Made by a program: the position numbers and the translations under genes. 42,340 nt of DNA, taken from contig JAFYSE010000009.1 in assembly GCA_017546665.1 (NCBI GenBank), forward strand, positions 1 through 42,340, given 5' to 3'. Positions 40,333 to 42,340 of this stretch are shown here, in pieces. This DNA comes from Clostridia bacterium. GTDB taxonomy: Bacteria > Bacillota > Clostridia > Oscillospirales > Acutalibacteraceae. Position 1 is the stretch's first letter; each line of letters begins with the position of its first letter. Under the pieces are notes generated by a model, which was not told where the DNA came from, did no database searches, and worked only from the letters and a program-made list of their open reading frames with translations.

Positions 40333-40403
40333 CATAGAGCGATTATTGAGAGTTTTGGTACGATCTATTCCGGCATTTGGTGCGAATTAAGCAGATTTTA
40401 TTT

Positions 40404-40424
40404 AACTTATAACATTTTGACGGT
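40404..40424 (-). repeat. Inverted iteron at the far side of the origin
   Basis: AACTTATAACATTTTGACGG is an exact inverted copy of the origin iteron. It closes the origin region on the right. Confidence 0.88.
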
Positions 40425-40524
40425 TACTAATGCTTATTCTTTACAATTTCTTTCAAAAGTAATATAGTGTTGTCAGGAAAAGAAAAGAAATAATAATTGG
40501 AGTGATCCATTTAAAGTTTCAAGC

Positions 40525-40559
40525 GCAAAAAAGCTAGGAGTTGCAGCTCCTAGCTTTTT
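40525..40559 (-). terminator. Terminator after the 36-aa peptide gene
   Basis: Perfect arms AAGCTAGGAG/CTCCTAGCTT around six bases, followed by T residues on the minus strand. It isolates the peptide transcript from the origin. Confidence 0.88.
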
Positions 40560-40582
40560 CTATGCCGTTTTTGTAAGGTGGC

Positions 40583-40693
40583 TTATTCCTCAGGCTGGTT
40601 GCTTGTGTCGTTTCTGTTCAACCATTTGAAGATATAGTTTGCAACTACACCTGCCACAACAGAAACTAGAAAAGAAATAATAATTGTTTCCAA
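40583..40693 (-). CDS. 36-aa hydrophobic membrane peptide (type I toxin-like)
   Basis: A TTG start at 40693 has a strong AAAGGGGG seven bases upstream. Residues 2-24 (ETIIISFLVSVVAGVVANYI) form one membrane helix, followed by FKWLN and a polar tail. A clear promoter (40741-40768) and terminator bracket the gene, making a self-contained unit. One-helix peptides of this form are widespread in Firmicutes plasmids and prophages and resemble type I toxins. An antisense RNA was not identified, so toxicity is only a suggestion. Confidence 0.68.
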   Translation of the reverse strand: METIIISFLVSVVAGVVANYIFKWLNRNDTSNQPEE

Positions 40694-40740
40694 GCACGTT
40701 CCCCCTTTCTTTTTAAAATTGTTGGGGTACAACGTCTTGT

Positions 40741-40768
40741 ATTATACAATATCAAACATTTCATTCAA
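40741..40768 (-). promoter_or_regulatory. Promoter of the 36-aa peptide
   Basis: On the minus strand, TTGAAT and a consensus TATAAT are separated by 16 bases. The transcript would start near 40734, giving a leader of about 40 nt. Confidence 0.75.
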
Positions 40769-40796
40769 AGCGGCATTTAGTGACTATTTGCCTTAC

Positions 40797-41186
40797 TTAT
40801 CTTTTTCTCTTTTGGTCTTTCTCGATCAGGTAATTTATATAGGCGTTCATGCCTCCATATCTCCAACCTTCATTTTTCGCAAAGATGTAGTTTTCCATTT
40901 TAAGCCTAGCTGAAATAGCCTTATACGTCCCTTCTAGCTTCTTTGGTCTTCCAACGTGCGATTTATCTATTACGTTAATAAAATCCGTTCTAGGGGGTAA
41001 TTCTTGCGATTTCACAGGGGTATTTTGAATGGCAGACTTATCCTCGCTCTTCCCGTTCTCATAATTTGACAAAAGTTCATCAACGATATTATCCTGCTGT
41101 TTTTCTTCTACTTTCTCTTGGATCTCCTGGTTATTCATACCGCGCATCCTCTGCGCAAGAAGTTCTCTTTTAGTTGGACTTGGCAT
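40797..41186 (-). CDS. Partition partner with C-terminal ribbon-helix-helix fold (ParB/ParG-like)
   Basis: A 129-aa protein starting one base from the end of ParA, with TAGGAGAAAAC before its ATG. Residues 1-75 are polar and disordered, including heptad-like EIQEKVEEKQQDN. Residues about 85-125 (GTYKAISARLKMENYIFAKN, GGMNAYINYLIEKD) form the beta strand, helix, helix order of an RHH. Such proteins bind centromere repeats and stimulate a ParA-type ATPase through a flexible N-terminus. The array upstream of parA is the obvious target. It is not a ParB with HTH and CTPase domains. Confidence 0.75.
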   Translation of the reverse strand: MPSPTKRELLAQRMRGMNNQEIQEKVEEKQQDNIVDELLSNYENGKSEDKSAIQNTPVKSQELPPRTDFINVIDKSHVGRPKKLEGTYKAISARLKMENYIFAKNEGWRYGGMNAYINYLIEKDQKRKR

Positions 41187-41187
41187 T

Positions 41188-41958
41188 TTAGTTTTCTCCT
41201 ATCTTTTTTAAGAATATATCAACAGCTTTTCTATAGTCTCTTGAAACTTGATTCTTAGTTGCATAAACGCCTATAGGCTGCTCAAAATCTTTAGCTTCAG
41301 AGCTTGCGACACTATTTCTTATGCAAAATACTTCAGGGCTTCCCTCAAGTGTTTTTGCAATGTTGTTTAATGAGTCTAAAGCAAGCTGATACATAACGGC
41401 CCTCTTTGTAAATCTCGTAAGAAGGATAAGTGCGATTGAAGCATTAGAAACGCTTGTCCTTCCACCTTTAAGTTTTTTAAGGTCGTTGTTTAGTTCCTCG
41501 ATTCCTTCCATAGAGTTTTTATCTACTTCAGTCGGAGCGATTATATAATCAGCCGCTATATATGTCATTGTATTTTTGATTGACTTTGCAGGTGTCGTGT
41601 CGATAAAGATAAAATCATAATCGTCTTTAATGCTGTCTGTTATGTCTTTTAAAATAAACATTGCGTCGAAGTCAAGATATAGTGCATCGACTTTAGATAG
41701 ATCAGAAGACGAAGTTATTATGTCGCAGTATTCAGAGTGTTGTATCGCTTCAGTTACGGTGTTTTTTGCTTCCATGACGTCAAATATCGTAGGCTTTGTA
41801 TGATCGCACGGAAGACTACTTGATGTGTTTCCCTGGGGGTCAAAATCAATTACCAAAACTTTTTTCCCTTTGCCGGAAAGAATACTCGCAAACTCGATTG
41901 TAGTCGTAGTCTTTCCAACGCCGCCTTTTTGATTTGAAACAGATATTACCTTGCCCAT
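41188..41958 (-). CDS. parA: ParA-type partition ATPase
   Basis: GGAGAAC nine bases upstream supports the ATG at 41958 (256 aa) over a start ten codons earlier that lies in the repeat array. The deviant Walker A is KGGVGKT with the signature lysine near the N-terminus. DFDPQGN (Walker A') and FIDTTP (Walker B) follow. The short N-terminus without an HTH places it in the small type Ib-like group that pairs with RHH partners. It distributes plasmid copies to daughter cells. The array directly upstream probably serves both as centromere and autoregulatory operator. Confidence 0.93.
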   Translation of the reverse strand: MGKVISVSNQKGGVGKTTTTIEFASILSGKGKKVLVIDFDPQGNTSSSLPCDHTKPTIFDVMEAKNTVTEAIQHSEYCDIITSSSDLSKVDALYLDFDAMFILKDITDSIKDDYDFIFIDTTPAKSIKNTMTYIAADYIIAPTEVDKNSMEGIEELNNDLKKLKGGRTSVSNASIALILLTRFTKRAVMYQLALDSLNNIAKTLEGSPEVFCIRNSVASSEAKDFEQPIGVYATKNQVSRDYRKAVDIFLKKIGEN

Positions 41959-41978
41959 ACTTTGTTCTCCTATATTTC

Positions 41979-42340
41979 TAATATTCATATTTAAAATACT
42001 AATATTAAAAATATGAATATTAAAAATATTGATATTTAAAATATGGATATTATAAATACTAATATCTAAAATACTAATATTTTAAATATTGATATTTATA
42101 ATATGAGAAATATTAGTATTTAAAATATGAGTATTTAAAATATAAATATAATAAATATGAATATTAAAAATATTGATATTTAAAATACTAATATTTTAAA
42201 TACTAATATTTTAAATATTCATATCAGAAATACTAATATTTTAAATATGAATATTAGTCATATGAGAAATATTAGTATTTTAAATACTAATATAAAAAAT
42301 ACTCATATTAGAAATATTGATATTTATAATATAAAAAATA
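41979..42340. repeat. Array of 15-bp units: centromere-like partition site
   Basis: From 41979, just upstream of the parA ribosome site, about two dozen units of exactly 15 bp follow, each close to AAATAYTNATATTTA and each carrying AATA, four variable bases, then TATT, a short dyad. Two or three units are shortened or extended by 9 bp, keeping half-site phase. The array continues at 1-54. The arrangement is that of RHH-bound centromeres. The variable inner four bases (CTAA, TTGA, TGAA, TGGA, TTAG and others) are not random. Confidence 0.85.

Noticed and set aside
41979..42340. CRISPR array or assembly artefact as explanation of the terminal repeats
   Set aside because: Units are 15 bp without spacers, so not CRISPR. 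The strict period, position at parA and continuity across the ends argue against an artefact.

Overview
The window looks like one complete, circular temperate phage-plasmid of a Gram-positive, probably gut Clostridia (Lachnospiraceae-like) host. Both ends lie inside the same 15-bp AT-rich repeat array, and joining end to start keeps the repeat phase except for one 14-nt unit. The host inference rests on AT-rich DNA, strong AGGAGG-type ribosome sites, a GH25/CW_7 lysin, and phage families usual in that group (DUF6291-like, G39P-like, DUF1071-like, ArpU/RinA-like). No tRNA, rRNA, CRISPR array or insertion sequence was seen.

Layout. (1) 125-24866, all on the minus strand except one gene: the virion and lysis module, read from a small-terminase candidate (24866) through a non-coding packaging-site candidate (23797-24209), a ribbon-helix-helix (RHH) protein, large terminase, portal, zinc-ribbon protein, scaffold, major capsid protein, a connector-like protein, a tail-nozzle-like protein, a collar-like protein and two appendage or fibre proteins. 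Then come holin, GH25 lysin, several small structural proteins, a 380-aa coiled-coil protein and a 2128-aa giant. No tape measure or tail tube was recognised, so a podovirus-like short tail is the best reading. (2) 25070-28930: a minus-strand RHH regulator faces a plus-strand operon of ten small, mostly unknown genes, including a J-domain-like protein. The operon promoter carries an RHH-type palindrome in its spacer. (3) 29040-38894, minus strand: a tandemly duplicated tyrosine-recombinase-fold protein lacking recognisable catalytic residues, accessory small genes, an ArpU/RinA-like regulator, a DnaB-type helicase, a helicase-loader candidate, a DUF6291-like protein, RusA, HNH nuclease, a NinB-like protein, a DUF1071/Sak3-like annealase, a secreted lytic transglycosylase and an XRE repressor. 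(4) 38996-42340 continuing to position 54: plasmid maintenance, with a 12-bp repeat array, a Rep_3-like initiator, 20-21-bp iterons with DnaA-box-like sites and an AT-rich unwinding region, a 36-aa membrane peptide, an RHH partition partner, ParA, and the 15-bp centromere-like array.

Most striking observations. A lone plus-strand reading frame (10829-11203) meets the tail-fibre gene stop-to-stop. The two share an imperfect inverted repeat placed symmetrically about the stops, and both encode a QxSNxANxV motif at the same point. This suggests an invertible, or formerly inverted, alternative receptor-binding tip. The double degenerate recombinase, the 15-bp partition array, the 12-bp array beside rep, the hairpins between genes of the small-gene operon, and the GC-rich tract next to terminase are the other features that ordinary annotation would miss.
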